This document shows positions 16,415 through 23,086 of a stretch of 23,086 bases of DNA, one piece after another. The position numbers and the translations under genes are program-made. The stretch spans positions 1 through 23,086 of the forward strand of contig CAZCFA010000041.1 in assembly GCA_964497825.1 (NCBI GenBank), in the 5' to 3' direction. Position 1 is the first letter of the stretch. The number at the start of each line of letters is the position of its first letter. This stretch comes from RHKX01 sp964497825 (GTDB lineage: Bacteria; Actinomycetota; Thermoleophilia; Solirubrobacterales; 70-9). The notes below the pieces were generated by a model. It was not told where the DNA came from and did no database searches. It was given only the letters and a program-made list of their open reading frames with translations.

Positions 16415-17179
16415 GTGCTCGTGATCACGACGCTGGCGGCCCCGGCGGCCGCCGGTCCGCGTCTGCGCCGCCCGCGGCCGCGACAGCTGGCCGCCGCCCC
16501 CGACCCGGCGCGCCCGGCGATCACCCGCGCGAGCGTGATCCGGCCGCGGCCGTTCGGCTCCGAGGCCGACGCCGACCGCTGGCTCGCCGCCGTCGGCGCC
16601 GACGCCGACCTCGCCGCCGCGCTCGCCGCCGAGGCGATCGCGCTGCTGAACCGCGCGCTCCACGCTCACCGCACCGCCGCCGGCGATCCGACCGTCGCCG
16701 ACGTCGCTTCCGCCCGCGCGCTCGCGATCCGGTTCGGTTTCGGGACCGGCGAGGACGTCGCCGACGGCCGCTGGCGGCGCGCGATCGAGCTCCCCGAGCG
16801 GCAGCGCCGCGGCCTGCTGCGCCGCGATTACGAGGCGCTGCGACCGCAGGAGCGGGTCGCGGCGGTGCTCGGCGGCCGCGAGCGGGTCCGCCCCTACGAG
16901 GAGCTGATCGTCCGCGCCCGCGGCGACGTCGACGCGGGCCGGCTGGCGACCGCCGCGCTCGGCCTGCGGGCGGCGCTCGAGGCGCTGGCCGCGGACGAGA
17001 AGCCGCCGGCGGCCGGCGATGAGCCGCTGACGACGCGGCTCGCCGACGCCGGCGCCGCCGTCGCCGAGGCGCACCGCGCCGTGCTCGCCGGCGCCGGCGA
17101 CGACGACCTCGACGGCGCCGCGCTCGAGCGCGCCCTCAGGGCGGCCGAGGCCGCGCTCCGCCGCCGCGCGCTCGGGTAG
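16415..17179 (+). CDS. Conserved-looking hypothetical protein, Ala-rich
   Basis: I do not recognise the family. The GTG start gives 254 residues: a basic Pro/Arg segment (about 15-45), then mainly helical Ala-rich sequence including RPFGSEADADRWL, a Glu/Arg-rich centre (ERQRRGLLRRDYEALRPQER) and a C-terminal helix pair. No signal, membrane segment or catalytic motif is clear. The frame stays open and coding-like upstream to 16292, right at the hydrolase stop (LDLPGRLGPGDGRYLLRP), but contains no ATG, GTG or TTG. The true start may be a CTG (for example 16307) with re-initiation after the hydrolase. It is co-directional with the hydrolase and likely in its transcript. Confidence 0.65.
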   Translation: MLVITTLAAPAAAGPRLRRPRPRQLAAAPDPARPAITRASVIRPRPFGSEADADRWLAAVGADADLAAALAAEAIALLNRALHAHRTAAGDPTVADVASARALAIRFGFGTGEDVADGRWRRAIELPERQRRGLLRRDYEALRPQERVAAVLGGRERVRPYEELIVRARGDVDAGRLATAALGLRAALEALAADEKPPAAGDEPLTTRLADAGAAVAEAHRAVLAGAGDDDLDGAALERALRAAEAALRRRALG

Positions 17180-17185
17180 CCATCG

Positions 17186-17253
17186 CGGTATCCGGTGCCG
17201 GAATACCGGGACGGGATCACCGCGCTGACCGCACCGGGCGCCCCGGGGGCGCC
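17186..17253. terminator. Tandem hairpins between converging genes
   Basis: Two inverted repeats fill the 84-nt gap. CGGTATCCGG-tg-CCGG(a)ATACCG at 17186-17208 begins 7 nt after the plus-strand stop, a 10-bp stem with one bulge. GGCGCCCC-g-GGGGCGCC at 17237-17253 begins 11 nt after the sirtuin stop on the minus strand. Each probably ends the gene it follows, despite the missing T-runs. Confidence 0.45.
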
Positions 17254-17263
17254 GGCGGGCGCC

Positions 17264-18013
17264 TCAGAGCGCCGCGACGAGCGCCGGCAGCACCTCGGCG
17301 ACGTCGCCGTCGAGGCGGACCTCGGCGTCGCCGTCGTAGGGCGTCGGGCCCCTGGTGACGATCGCGAGGCGGCCGCCGCGGGCGAGGGTCAGCTCGGGCA
17401 GGCCGGCCGCCGGGAACACCTCGAGCGAGGAGCCGACGCAGAGCATCAGGTCGGCGCCCTCGGCGAGCGCTCGCGCGCGCTCGATCGCGGCCGCGGGCAG
17501 CAGCTCCCCGAACAGGACGACGTCGGGCTTGACCTTGCCCATGCACCCGGTGCAGACCGCGATCCCCTCCTCGTCGAAGAGCGCCTCGACCTGCTCCAGC
17601 GGCCACGAGGCGCCGCAGCTGGTGCAGGAGGAGGTCGCGATCGAGCCGTGGATCTCGATCAGCTCACGCGTTCCCGCCCGGTGATGGAGCCGGTCGATGT
17701 TCTGGGTGATCACCGCCTCGAGCCGGCCGCGGCGCTCGAGCTCGGCCAGCGCCAGGTGGGCGGGGTTCGGCCGCTTGTCGCCGAGCAGGTCGAACCGCGG
17801 CCGGTAGAAGCTCCAAAACGCGCGCGTGTCGCGGTGGAACGCGTCGATCGTGGCGACCTGCATCGGATCGACCTTCTCCCAGACCCCCTCACCGGGGCTG
17901 CGGAAGTCGGGGATCCCGGACGGGACCGAGATCCCGGCCCCGGTCAGCGCGACGACGCGCCCGCCGGCGCCGACGAGCTCGGCCAGCCGCCCGACCGCGG
18001 TCGTGGTCGTCAC
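17264..18013 (-). CDS. Sir2-family NAD-dependent protein deacylase
   Basis: Sirtuins remove acyl groups from lysines, consuming NAD. The 249-residue protein shows GAGISVPSGIPDFRSP (25-40), TQNIDRLHHRAG (103-114), catalytic His122 in IHGS, a zinc site formed by C130/C133 and C154/C157, and GSSLEVFPAAG (194-204). The helix SFYRPRF contains Y70xxR73, aligned with Tyr102/Arg105 of SIRT5 and Tyr92/Arg95 of E. coli CobB, which accept succinyl and malonyl groups. It is therefore predicted to be a class III type, with desuccinylase or demalonylase activity. The start is GTG, 25 nt after the stop of the acyl-CoA dehydrogenase/hydratase gene, so the two are likely one operon, which suggests a role in relieving acyl-CoA-driven protein modification. 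Confidence 0.94.
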   Translation of the reverse strand: MTTTTAVGRLAELVGAGGRVVALTGAGISVPSGIPDFRSPGEGVWEKVDPMQVATIDAFHRDTRAFWSFYRPRFDLLGDKRPNPAHLALAELERRGRLEAVITQNIDRLHHRAGTRELIEIHGSIATSSCTSCGASWPLEQVEALFDEEGIAVCTGCMGKVKPDVVLFGELLPAAAIERARALAEGADLMLCVGSSLEVFPAAGLPELTLARGGRLAIVTRGPTPYDGDAEVRLDGDVAEVLPALVAAL

Positions 18014-18038
18014 CGGCCGCTCGCCGCGCCGGCCGGCC

Positions 18039-20039
18039 TCATTCGCCCTTCCAGTGCGGCGTCCGCTTGCCGAGGAAGGCGCCGATCCCCTCCTTCGCGT
18101 CGGCGGAGAAGAACGCCGTCGCGAAGCCCTGCTTCTCGGCCTCGATCCCCTCGTCGAGATCGCCCCGGGCGGAGGCCCGCTTGATCTCGCGGACCGCGAT
18201 CGGCGCCTGGCCGGCGAGCTTGCGCGCCCACATCAGGGCGGTGTCGAACAGCTCGTGGTCGGGGACGACCCGGTTGGCGAGGCCGTGGACGCCCGCCTCG
18301 GGCGCGGTGATCTCGTCGCCGATCAGGTTCATCTCGAGCGCCTTGTGCGGGCCGACCAGCCGCGGCAGCCGCTGGGTGCCGCCGAAGCCGGGGATGATCC
18401 CGAGGTTGACCTCGGGCTGGCCGAACGAGGCCGACTCGGCGGCGATCCGGAAGTCGCAGGCCATCGCCAGCTCGCAGCCGCCGCCGAAGGCGAGCGAGTT
18501 GACCGCGGCGATCGTCGTCACCGGTGACTGCGAGAACGAGCGCAGCAGCGCGTGGCCCTGGTCGATCAGCTCCTTGCCCCCCGCCTCGTCCATCTTCGTG
18601 AACGCCTTGATGTCGGCGCCGGCGCTGAACACGACCGGGATCGACGAGGCGATCACGAGCGCGCGGACATCGGCGCCCTCGACCCGCTCCCAGACGGTTC
18701 CGAGGTCGCGGATCACGTCGGGCGAGATCGAGTTCATCGGCGCGTTGTCGAGCCAGGCGATCGCGACCCCGTGCTCGCGGGTCTCGAGCTTGACGGTCTC
18801 GGTCTGCTCGCCCTCGTCGGGCTGCGGATAGGCGTAGAAGCCCTGGCCGCTCCCCGCGCCGAGCCGCCCCTGCGCGACCAGGCGCCTGACCGTCGTCGGC
18901 GGCGCGAACCGCTCGCCGTGCTCGGCCTCGAGCCGCTCGAGCGTCTCGAGCACGACGTCGAGGCCGGTGACGTCGGCCTTCATCAGCGGCGGGAACAGGC
19001 CGCGGCGGGGGTCGAGGCCGGCGCCGGCCATCATCCCGAAGTCGATCTCGCGGGCCGAGCAGACGCCCTCCTCGAGCACCAGGCAGGCCTCGACCAGCGC
19101 CTTCATCGTCCACAGCTCGGCGAGCTGCTCGCCGTCGGCATCGGCGTCGCCGGGGATCTGCGGCTCGCCGTCCTTGTAGAAGCCGTCGCCGCCGGACTTG
19201 GCGCCGAGCTTGCCGTCGGCGACCAGCTTCCGCATCCCCTCGTGGACGTAGAAGCTCTCGCCGTAGGACTCGCGCAGGTGCTCGGCGACGTGCGAGACGG
19301 TGTCGAGGCCGAGCATGTCGACGAGCACGAACGGGCCCATCGGGGCGACGTTGGCGGCGGCGACGCCCTCGTCGATCGACTTGATCGACAGGCCCTGCTC
19401 CTCCTGCGCGCGCCAGATCTCGCCGACCGCGGAGTTGAGGATGCGGTTGACGACGAAGCCCGGCACCTCGGCGCAGGTGATCGGCTGCTTGCGGATCTTG
19501 CGGGCGAAGTTGACCGCGGCGGTGACCGTCTCCGGCGCGGTCTCGGCGCCCTCGACGATCTCCAGCAGCGGCATGATCGACGCCGGGTAGAAGAAGTGGA
19601 AGCCGACGACGCGATCGGGTCGCAGCGTCGCCTCCGCCATCTCCGAGATCGACAGCGACGAGGTGTTCGAGGCGAGGATCGCGTGGCCGGGGGTCGCCTC
19701 GTCGAGCTCGGCGAACACGGTCCGCTTGACCTCGATCCGCTCCGGCGCCGCCTCGATCACGAAATCGACGTCGCCGAACCCGGAGTAGTCGGTCGTGCCC
19801 TCGATCCGGCCGACCACCTCCTCGAGCCGCGCGTCGGCCTGCTCCTGGGTCAGCTTCTCCTTCTTGACGAGCCGGCCGAGCTGGCCCTCGGTGACGGCGC
19901 GGGCGTGCGCGATACCGGCGTCGACGAACTCCTGATCGACGTCCTTGAGCACGACGTCGATGTCGGCGGCGGCGATCGCCTGCGCGATCTCACCGCCCAT
20001 CGTTCCGGCGCCTACGACTGCGGCCTTGAACACGAACAT
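18039..20039 (-). CDS. 3-hydroxyacyl-CoA dehydrogenase / enoyl-CoA hydratase fusion
   Basis: One 666-residue polypeptide combines two beta-oxidation steps. The N-terminal half is 3-hydroxyacyl-CoA dehydrogenase: GAGTMG (10-15) binds NAD, with catalytic His148 in VGFHFFYP and Glu160, then two 3HCDH C-terminal repeats (about 192-290 and 312-405). The C-terminal part (about 415-666) is a crotonase-fold hydratase: oxyanion SAGADIKAF (472-480), GGGCELAMACD with Glu523, and QPEVNLGIIPG with Glu543, both catalytic glutamates present. The order, dehydrogenase first, is the reverse of E. coli FadB and resembles archaeal fusions and Bacillus FadN. ACAGGAG lies 5 nt upstream of the ATG. No thiolase partner is in view. 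The sirtuin gene follows. Confidence 0.93.
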   Translation of the reverse strand: MFVFKAAVVGAGTMGGEIAQAIAAADIDVVLKDVDQEFVDAGIAHARAVTEGQLGRLVKKEKLTQEQADARLEEVVGRIEGTTDYSGFGDVDFVIEAAPERIEVKRTVFAELDEATPGHAILASNTSSLSISEMAEATLRPDRVVGFHFFYPASIMPLLEIVEGAETAPETVTAAVNFARKIRKQPITCAEVPGFVVNRILNSAVGEIWRAQEEQGLSIKSIDEGVAAANVAPMGPFVLVDMLGLDTVSHVAEHLRESYGESFYVHEGMRKLVADGKLGAKSGGDGFYKDGEPQIPGDADADGEQLAELWTMKALVEACLVLEEGVCSAREIDFGMMAGAGLDPRRGLFPPLMKADVTGLDVVLETLERLEAEHGERFAPPTTVRRLVAQGRLGAGSGQGFYAYPQPDEGEQTETVKLETREHGVAIAWLDNAPMNSISPDVIRDLGTVWERVEGADVRALVIASSIPVVFSAGADIKAFTKMDEAGGKELIDQGHALLRSFSQSPVTTIAAVNSLAFGGGCELAMACDFRIAAESASFGQPEVNLGIIPGFGGTQRLPRLVGPHKALEMNLIGDEITAPEAGVHGLANRVVPDHELFDTALMWARKLAGQAPIAVREIKRASARGDLDEGIEAEKQGFATAFFSADAKEGIGAFLGKRTPHWKGE

Positions 20040-20089
20040 GGGACTCCTGTAGGGGGTTGAGCGAAAGGCTTGGTCAAAGAGAAAGAGAA

Positions 20090-20108
20090 ACCCGCTCGGG
20101 GAGCGGGT
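20090..20108 (-). terminator. Intrinsic terminator of the PadR-SRPBCC operon
   Basis: On the minus strand ACCCGCTC-ccc-GAGCGGGT forms a perfect 8-bp stem with a 3-nt loop, directly followed by TTTCTCTTTCTCTTT. It lies 24 nt after the SRPBCC stop. This is the only hairpin with a proper T-rich tail in the window. The same tail lies within 50 nt upstream of the next gene's start. Confidence 0.85.
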
Positions 20109-20132
20109 ACCGCAAGGGTATCCGGCCCGGCT

Positions 20133-20648
20133 TCAGCGGGCCTTCCCGGCCGCCTCGCCGGGCCTCGCCGCCGCCGCCTCGGTGCCCCCCGACCGCTCCG
20201 CCTCGAGCCGCAGCTCGATCAGCGAGCGCTCGAGCGAGCGCCGCATCTGCGAGCGGACGAACAGGTAGTCGAGAAGCGGCCGCAGCGGCCCGCCGGCCTT
20301 GACCGCGTAGGCGAGCCGCTGGGTGACCCGGGTGCGGCGGCCCGACCCGGCCGACTCGGCCGGGAGCATCGCGAAGGCGACCTCGAGCGTGCCGCTGGAG
20401 CCGGGGTCGTCGTAGTCGATCCGGTGCAGCGAGCGGGGCTCGTGGGCGCTGACTCGCTCGCGCACCTCGCCGCGCCCGGCCGGGGTCGAGCGCCAGGTCA
20501 GGGTCCCACCGCTCGCGGGGTAGCCGGACTCGGCGCTGATCGCGGCGAAGCCGTCGACCCACGCGGGCCAGCGGTCGCGATCGAAGTAGAGGTCCCAGAC
20601 CTGGGCCAGCGGCGCGGCGATCTCGACGCTGGCCTCGACCCTGCCCAT
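20133..20648 (-). CDS. SRPBCC (START/polyketide-cyclase-like) protein
   Basis: The 171-residue protein has the SRPBCC helix-grip pattern: an N-terminal strand and helix (VEASVEIAAPLAQVWDLYF, then DRDRWPAWVDGF), a central beta sheet with TLTWRSTP and TRVTQRLAYAV, and a long C-terminal helix (QMRRSLERSLIELRLEAE). This fold binds lipids, polyketides or other hydrophobic ligands in a deep cavity; no catalytic residues can be assigned. The last ~25 residues are a low-complexity Ala/Gly tail. Its ATG overlaps the PadR stop as ATGA, so it is translated with the regulator. PadR-SRPBCC pairs are common in Actinobacteria; a ligand-binding partner to the regulator is possible but not shown. Confidence 0.85.
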   Translation of the reverse strand: MGRVEASVEIAAPLAQVWDLYFDRDRWPAWVDGFAAISAESGYPASGGTLTWRSTPAGRGEVRERVSAHEPRSLHRIDYDDPGSSGTLEVAFAMLPAESAGSGRRTRVTQRLAYAVKAGGPLRPLLDYLFVRSQMRRSLERSLIELRLEAERSGGTEAAAARPGEAAGKAR

Positions 20649-21100
20649 CAGTCGTCGCCGTAGATCTCGCGCTTGATCAGCGACACCGTGCGGATCATCG
20701 AGTCGAGGAACGGGCCGAGCTCGTCGCGCAGGCGCTCGTACTCCTCGGTACCCGCCGCCGTGATCGAGTAGAAGCGGCGCGTGCGGCGGTCGGGGTGCTC
20801 CCAGCGACCCGCGATCAGCCGCCGCCGCTCGAGGTCGCGCAGCAGCGGGTACATCGTGTTCGGGTTGACGGTGATCACGCCGCCGCTGATCGCCTCGATC
20901 TCCTCGATCAGGCGGTTGCCGAACGAGGGCTCGCGGGCGATCAGGTGGAGCACGAGCAGCGGGAAGACGTCGCGGCGCCGCAGCTCGCCGCCGAACACGT
21001 CGGAGGCGCGGCCGCGCCGCGCCGGCCGGCGGGCGCGCTTGGCGACGCGGGCCGTCTCAGCGACGGCCTCCGCGACCGGCTTGCGGGCACCGTCAGCCAC
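20648..21100 (-). CDS. PadR-family transcriptional regulator
   Basis: PadR proteins are dimeric winged-helix repressors that respond to phenolic acids, drugs or other small molecules. After a basic N-terminal extension (about 1-40), the 150-residue protein shows LLVLHLIAREPSFGNRLIEE, then ITVNPNTMYPLLRDLERRRL, the recognition-helix signature (NPxTMYPLLRxLE), and the wing RRFYSITAAGTEEY. The C-terminal helix (RDELGPFLDSMIRTVSLIK) would form the dimer arm. The start is GTG at 21100; GACAAT ends 6 nt upstream and there is no Shine-Dalgarno, so a leaderless message is possible. It is divergent from the diguanylate cyclase, with a shared 136-nt region in which I found no clear PadR-type operator. 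Confidence 0.9.
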   Translation of the reverse strand: MADGARKPVAEAVAETARVAKRARRPARRGRASDVFGGELRRRDVFPLLVLHLIAREPSFGNRLIEEIEAISGGVITVNPNTMYPLLRDLERRRLIAGRWEHPDRRTRRFYSITAAGTEEYERLRDELGPFLDSMIRTVSLIKREIYGDD

Positions 21101-21106
21101 GGGCGG

Positions 21107-21112
21107 ATTGTC
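21107..21112 (-). promoter_or_regulatory. Candidate -10 box (GACAAT) of padR
   Basis: GACAAT matches TATAAT at four positions and ends 6 nt before the PadR GTG, the same placement as at folP. No -35 is evident. Weak alone; supported by the repeated spacing in this window. Confidence 0.3.
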
Positions 21113-21236
21113 GCAGCGGCGCCCGCGGCGGCGTCCAGAGCCGGCACGAATCGTCAAGAACGCGCTTCGGCGGGCCGATGAACCGGGTTGTAGACGGCCG
21201 GGAACCGGTCGCATGAGGTGAGCCAGGGGAGCTGAA

Positions 21237-23021
21237 GTGGAGGCAGCAGGCAACGTCCAGATCCAGCGGATCGACCGGCGCGTCGCGGCCGTGCTCCGCA
21301 ACGGCTCGCTGGCCGTCTACGCGGCGGTCGCGATCGCCGCGCTGACGATGGTCGCGCTGTGGGTCGCCGGCGACCTGCTGCCGGCGCTCGGGTTGCCGGG
21401 ACCGCCGGCGGTCCCGGCCTCGCCGATCTGCATCGGCCTCGTCGCCGTCGCCGGCGCCCTGGCGATGCGCGGCCGCCGCCGCCCGGCAGCCGCGCTCGCC
21501 GCGATCGCCTTCGCGCTCGCCGCCGCCGCCGCGGTCGAGCACCTGCTGGGCGCGGACCTCGGCGCCGACCTGTCGCTGCGCGGCAGCCCGGGCAGGCTCT
21601 ACCCGACGAGCGCCGCGGCGATCCTCCTGATGGCGCCCGCGGTCGCCCTGACCGGCGGCCCGCGGCCGGCGCTCGGACAGGCGCTCGCGTTCGCCGGCGG
21701 CGCGATCGCGATGACGACGCTCGCGGGACAGGTGAGCGGCGTCGAGCAGCTCAGCGGCGCGGGCGAGGGCGAGCTGCTGCGGATGGCGGCGCCGACCGCG
21801 GCGGCGCTGCTGCTCGTGGCGATCGCCCGGATCTGCAGCGAGCCCGATCGCGGCTGGGTGCGGGTGCTGGCCTCGGCCGGCCCCGGCGGCCAGCTCGTGC
21901 GCCGCTCGGTGCCGCTGCTGGTGCCGCTGCCGCTGCTGGTCGCGCTGCTCGCCAGCGCCGGCTCCGACCACGGCCTCTGGGACCGGTCGACGGCGGAGCT
22001 GATCCTGCTGATGGCGCTGATGGCGGGGCTGCTCGCGGCGCTGCTGACGCAGGCGCGGACGCTGGACCGGCTCGGGCGCGAGCAGCGCGCCGCGAGCGAG
22101 CGGACGGCGAGCTTCTTCGACCTCTCCCACGACATGCTCTGCACGCTCGGCGAGGACCGCCACCTGGTCGAGCTCAACGGCAGCTGGGCGCGCCAGCTCG
22201 GCTACACGAAGGCGGAGCTGCGGGCGCGGCCGGCGATCGAGTTCGTCCATCCCGACGACCGCCGCGCCACCCTCGACGTCGTCGGCCGCGCCGTCGCCTC
22301 CGGCGGCGCCGAGCAGGTCGCGGTCGAGAACCGGGTGATCGCCAAGGGCGGCGGCTGGCGCTGGCTGAGCTGGAGCTTCCGGCTCGGCCACGACGGCGAC
22401 TACATGTACGGGCGCGCCACCGACGTCACCGAGCGCAAGCGGGCCGATCGCCGGCTCGCCTTCCTCGCCCGCCACGACCAGCTGACCGGGCTCGCCAACC
22501 GGCACAGCTTCGAGGAGCGGCTCGGCGACCACCTGGCTAGCGCCTCCCGCTACGGCTGGCGCGGATCGCTGCTGGCGATCGACCTCGACGGCCTCAAGGC
22601 GGTCAACGACGGCGCCGGCCACGCCGCCGGCGACGCGCTGCTGCGGCTCGCCGCCGAGCGGATGCGCGACGGCCTGCGGCGCAGCGACGTCCTCGCCCGG
22701 ATCGGCGGCGACGAGTTCGCGGTCCTGCTGCCCGAGGCGACGGCGCAGGAGGCCGAGCTGGTCGCCGCCGGCCTCGTCCGCGAGCTGGCGGCGCCGGTCG
22801 CGGGCGGCGCGGCGCCGGTCGCCAGCATCGGCATCGCCACGCTGAGCGGCCCGATCGCCGCGATCGACCTGATGGCCGCGGCCGACCGCGCCCTCTACGC
22901 GGCGAAGCGGGCCGGCGGCGGCACCTACCGGGTCGACGGCCGGCCGCGGCCGAACGAGGGCGGGCCGGCCCCCGCCAGGAGCCGGCCCGCTCGCAGGCGC
23001 ACCCGGGGCAGCCGCGTCTAG
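21237..23021 (+). CDS. Membrane PAS-GGDEF diguanylate cyclase
   Basis: The enzyme joins two GTP to cyclic di-GMP, a second messenger for surface life and development. The 594-residue protein has about eight hydrophobic segments between residues 24 and 271 (an unnamed membrane sensor), a PAS domain (about 291-398: FFDLSHDMLCTLGEDRH, FVHPDDR, GRATDVTERKRA), then a GGDEF domain (about 405-567) with HDQLTGLANR, metal Asp449 in AIDLDGLKAVND, and the intact signature GGDEF (490-494). RRSD (481-484), five residues before it, is the RxxD product-inhibition site, so it is predicted active and feedback-controlled. No EAL domain is attached. The C-terminal 25 residues are basic and low-complexity. GGGGAG lies 6 nt before the GTG start. 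Confidence 0.94.
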   Translation: MEAAGNVQIQRIDRRVAAVLRNGSLAVYAAVAIAALTMVALWVAGDLLPALGLPGPPAVPASPICIGLVAVAGALAMRGRRRPAAALAAIAFALAAAAAVEHLLGADLGADLSLRGSPGRLYPTSAAAILLMAPAVALTGGPRPALGQALAFAGGAIAMTTLAGQVSGVEQLSGAGEGELLRMAAPTAAALLLVAIARICSEPDRGWVRVLASAGPGGQLVRRSVPLLVPLPLLVALLASAGSDHGLWDRSTAELILLMALMAGLLAALLTQARTLDRLGREQRAASERTASFFDLSHDMLCTLGEDRHLVELNGSWARQLGYTKAELRARPAIEFVHPDDRRATLDVVGRAVASGGAEQVAVENRVIAKGGGWRWLSWSFRLGHDGDYMYGRATDVTERKRADRRLAFLARHDQLTGLANRHSFEERLGDHLASASRYGWRGSLLAIDLDGLKAVNDGAGHAAGDALLRLAAERMRDGLRRSDVLARIGGDEFAVLLPEATAQEAELVAAGLVRELAAPVAGGAAPVASIGIATLSGPIAAIDLMAAADRALYAAKRAGGGTYRVDGRPRPNEGGPAPARSRPARRRTRGSRV

Positions 23022-23031
23022 CCGGTCCGGA

Positions 23032-23086
23032 CTAAGCGCTCACGACCTCCTCGACCTCGCGGCCCTCGTTCTGCTTCGCGATCGCC
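23032..23086 (-). CDS. C-terminal end of an unidentified protein (partial)
   Basis: The minus strand is open from the window edge to a TAG, giving the last 17 residues AIAKQNEGREVEEVVSA. The codons use G/C at nearly all third positions, like the neighbouring genes, and the frame ends 10 nt from the diguanylate cyclase stop in a convergent arrangement. Too little is visible to name the product. Confidence 0.5.
   Translation of the reverse strand, partial: AIAKQNEGREVEEVVSA

Noticed and set aside
22960..22990. Perfect 10-bp inverted repeat GCGGGCCGGC / GCCGGCCCGC
   Set aside because: It lies inside the C-terminal coding region of the diguanylate cyclase, before its stop, and has no T-run. Repeated Pro/Ala/Arg codons at high GC explain it.

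Overview
The window reads as a chromosomal segment of a high-GC actinobacterium, most likely class Thermoleophilia (Solirubrobacterales or a relative). This is inferred from the very high GC, the frequent GTG/TTG starts, the tilS-hpt-ftsH-folP-folB-folK gene order known from Actinobacteria, and a secreted protein carrying the Cys-flanked DDDGDG calcium-loop module common in Thermoleophilia. I found no mobile element, CRISPR array, rRNA or tRNA. The window is almost fully coding.

Layout. (1) 72-1845, minus: coaX (type III pantothenate kinase) overlapping dusB (tRNA-dihydrouridine synthase). (2) 1897-2646, plus: a divergent GST-fold protein, abutting the next block tail to tail. (3) 2648-8468, minus: tilS, hpt, ftsH, folP, folB and folK, that is tRNA-Ile lysidine synthesis, purine salvage, membrane proteolysis and folate synthesis. 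The folE gene often found in this cluster is absent. (4) 8508-9698, minus: a soluble three-part regulator with a MerR-type helix-turn-helix, an Rv1264-like regulatory region and a complete class III adenylyl cyclase. Its upstream region is full of inverted repeats. (5) 9929-12298, minus: a coiled-coil phasin-like protein, an atypical SDR and a PlsC-like acyltransferase, probably one operon; the last pair resembles mycobacterial Rv0501-Rv0502. (6) 12331-13426: a nucleoside-phosphorylase-fold protein (plus) and a second phasin-like coiled-coil protein (minus). (7) 13723-17179, plus: a large secreted peptidoglycan hydrolase (lytic transglycosylase, degenerate M23, LAS-type zinc peptidase) and an unknown Ala-rich protein. 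(8) 17264-20039, minus: a fused 3-hydroxyacyl-CoA dehydrogenase/enoyl-CoA hydratase followed by a Sir2 deacylase, plausibly linking acyl-CoA oxidation to removal of acyl marks. (9) 20133-21100, minus: a PadR regulator coupled by ATGA overlap to an SRPBCC protein, ending in a clear intrinsic terminator. (10) 21237-23021, plus: a membrane PAS-GGDEF diguanylate cyclase. (11) 23032-23086, minus: the C-terminal end of an unidentified gene.

The most interesting items are the MerR-cyclase fusion with its upstream palindromes, the three-domain wall hydrolase with a dead M23 core, two enzymes with altered active sites (the SDR and the nucleoside phosphorylase), a sirtuin with the SIRT5-type YxxR pocket, and a recurring -10 box placed 6-7 nt before GTG/ATG, which suggests leaderless transcription of several genes.
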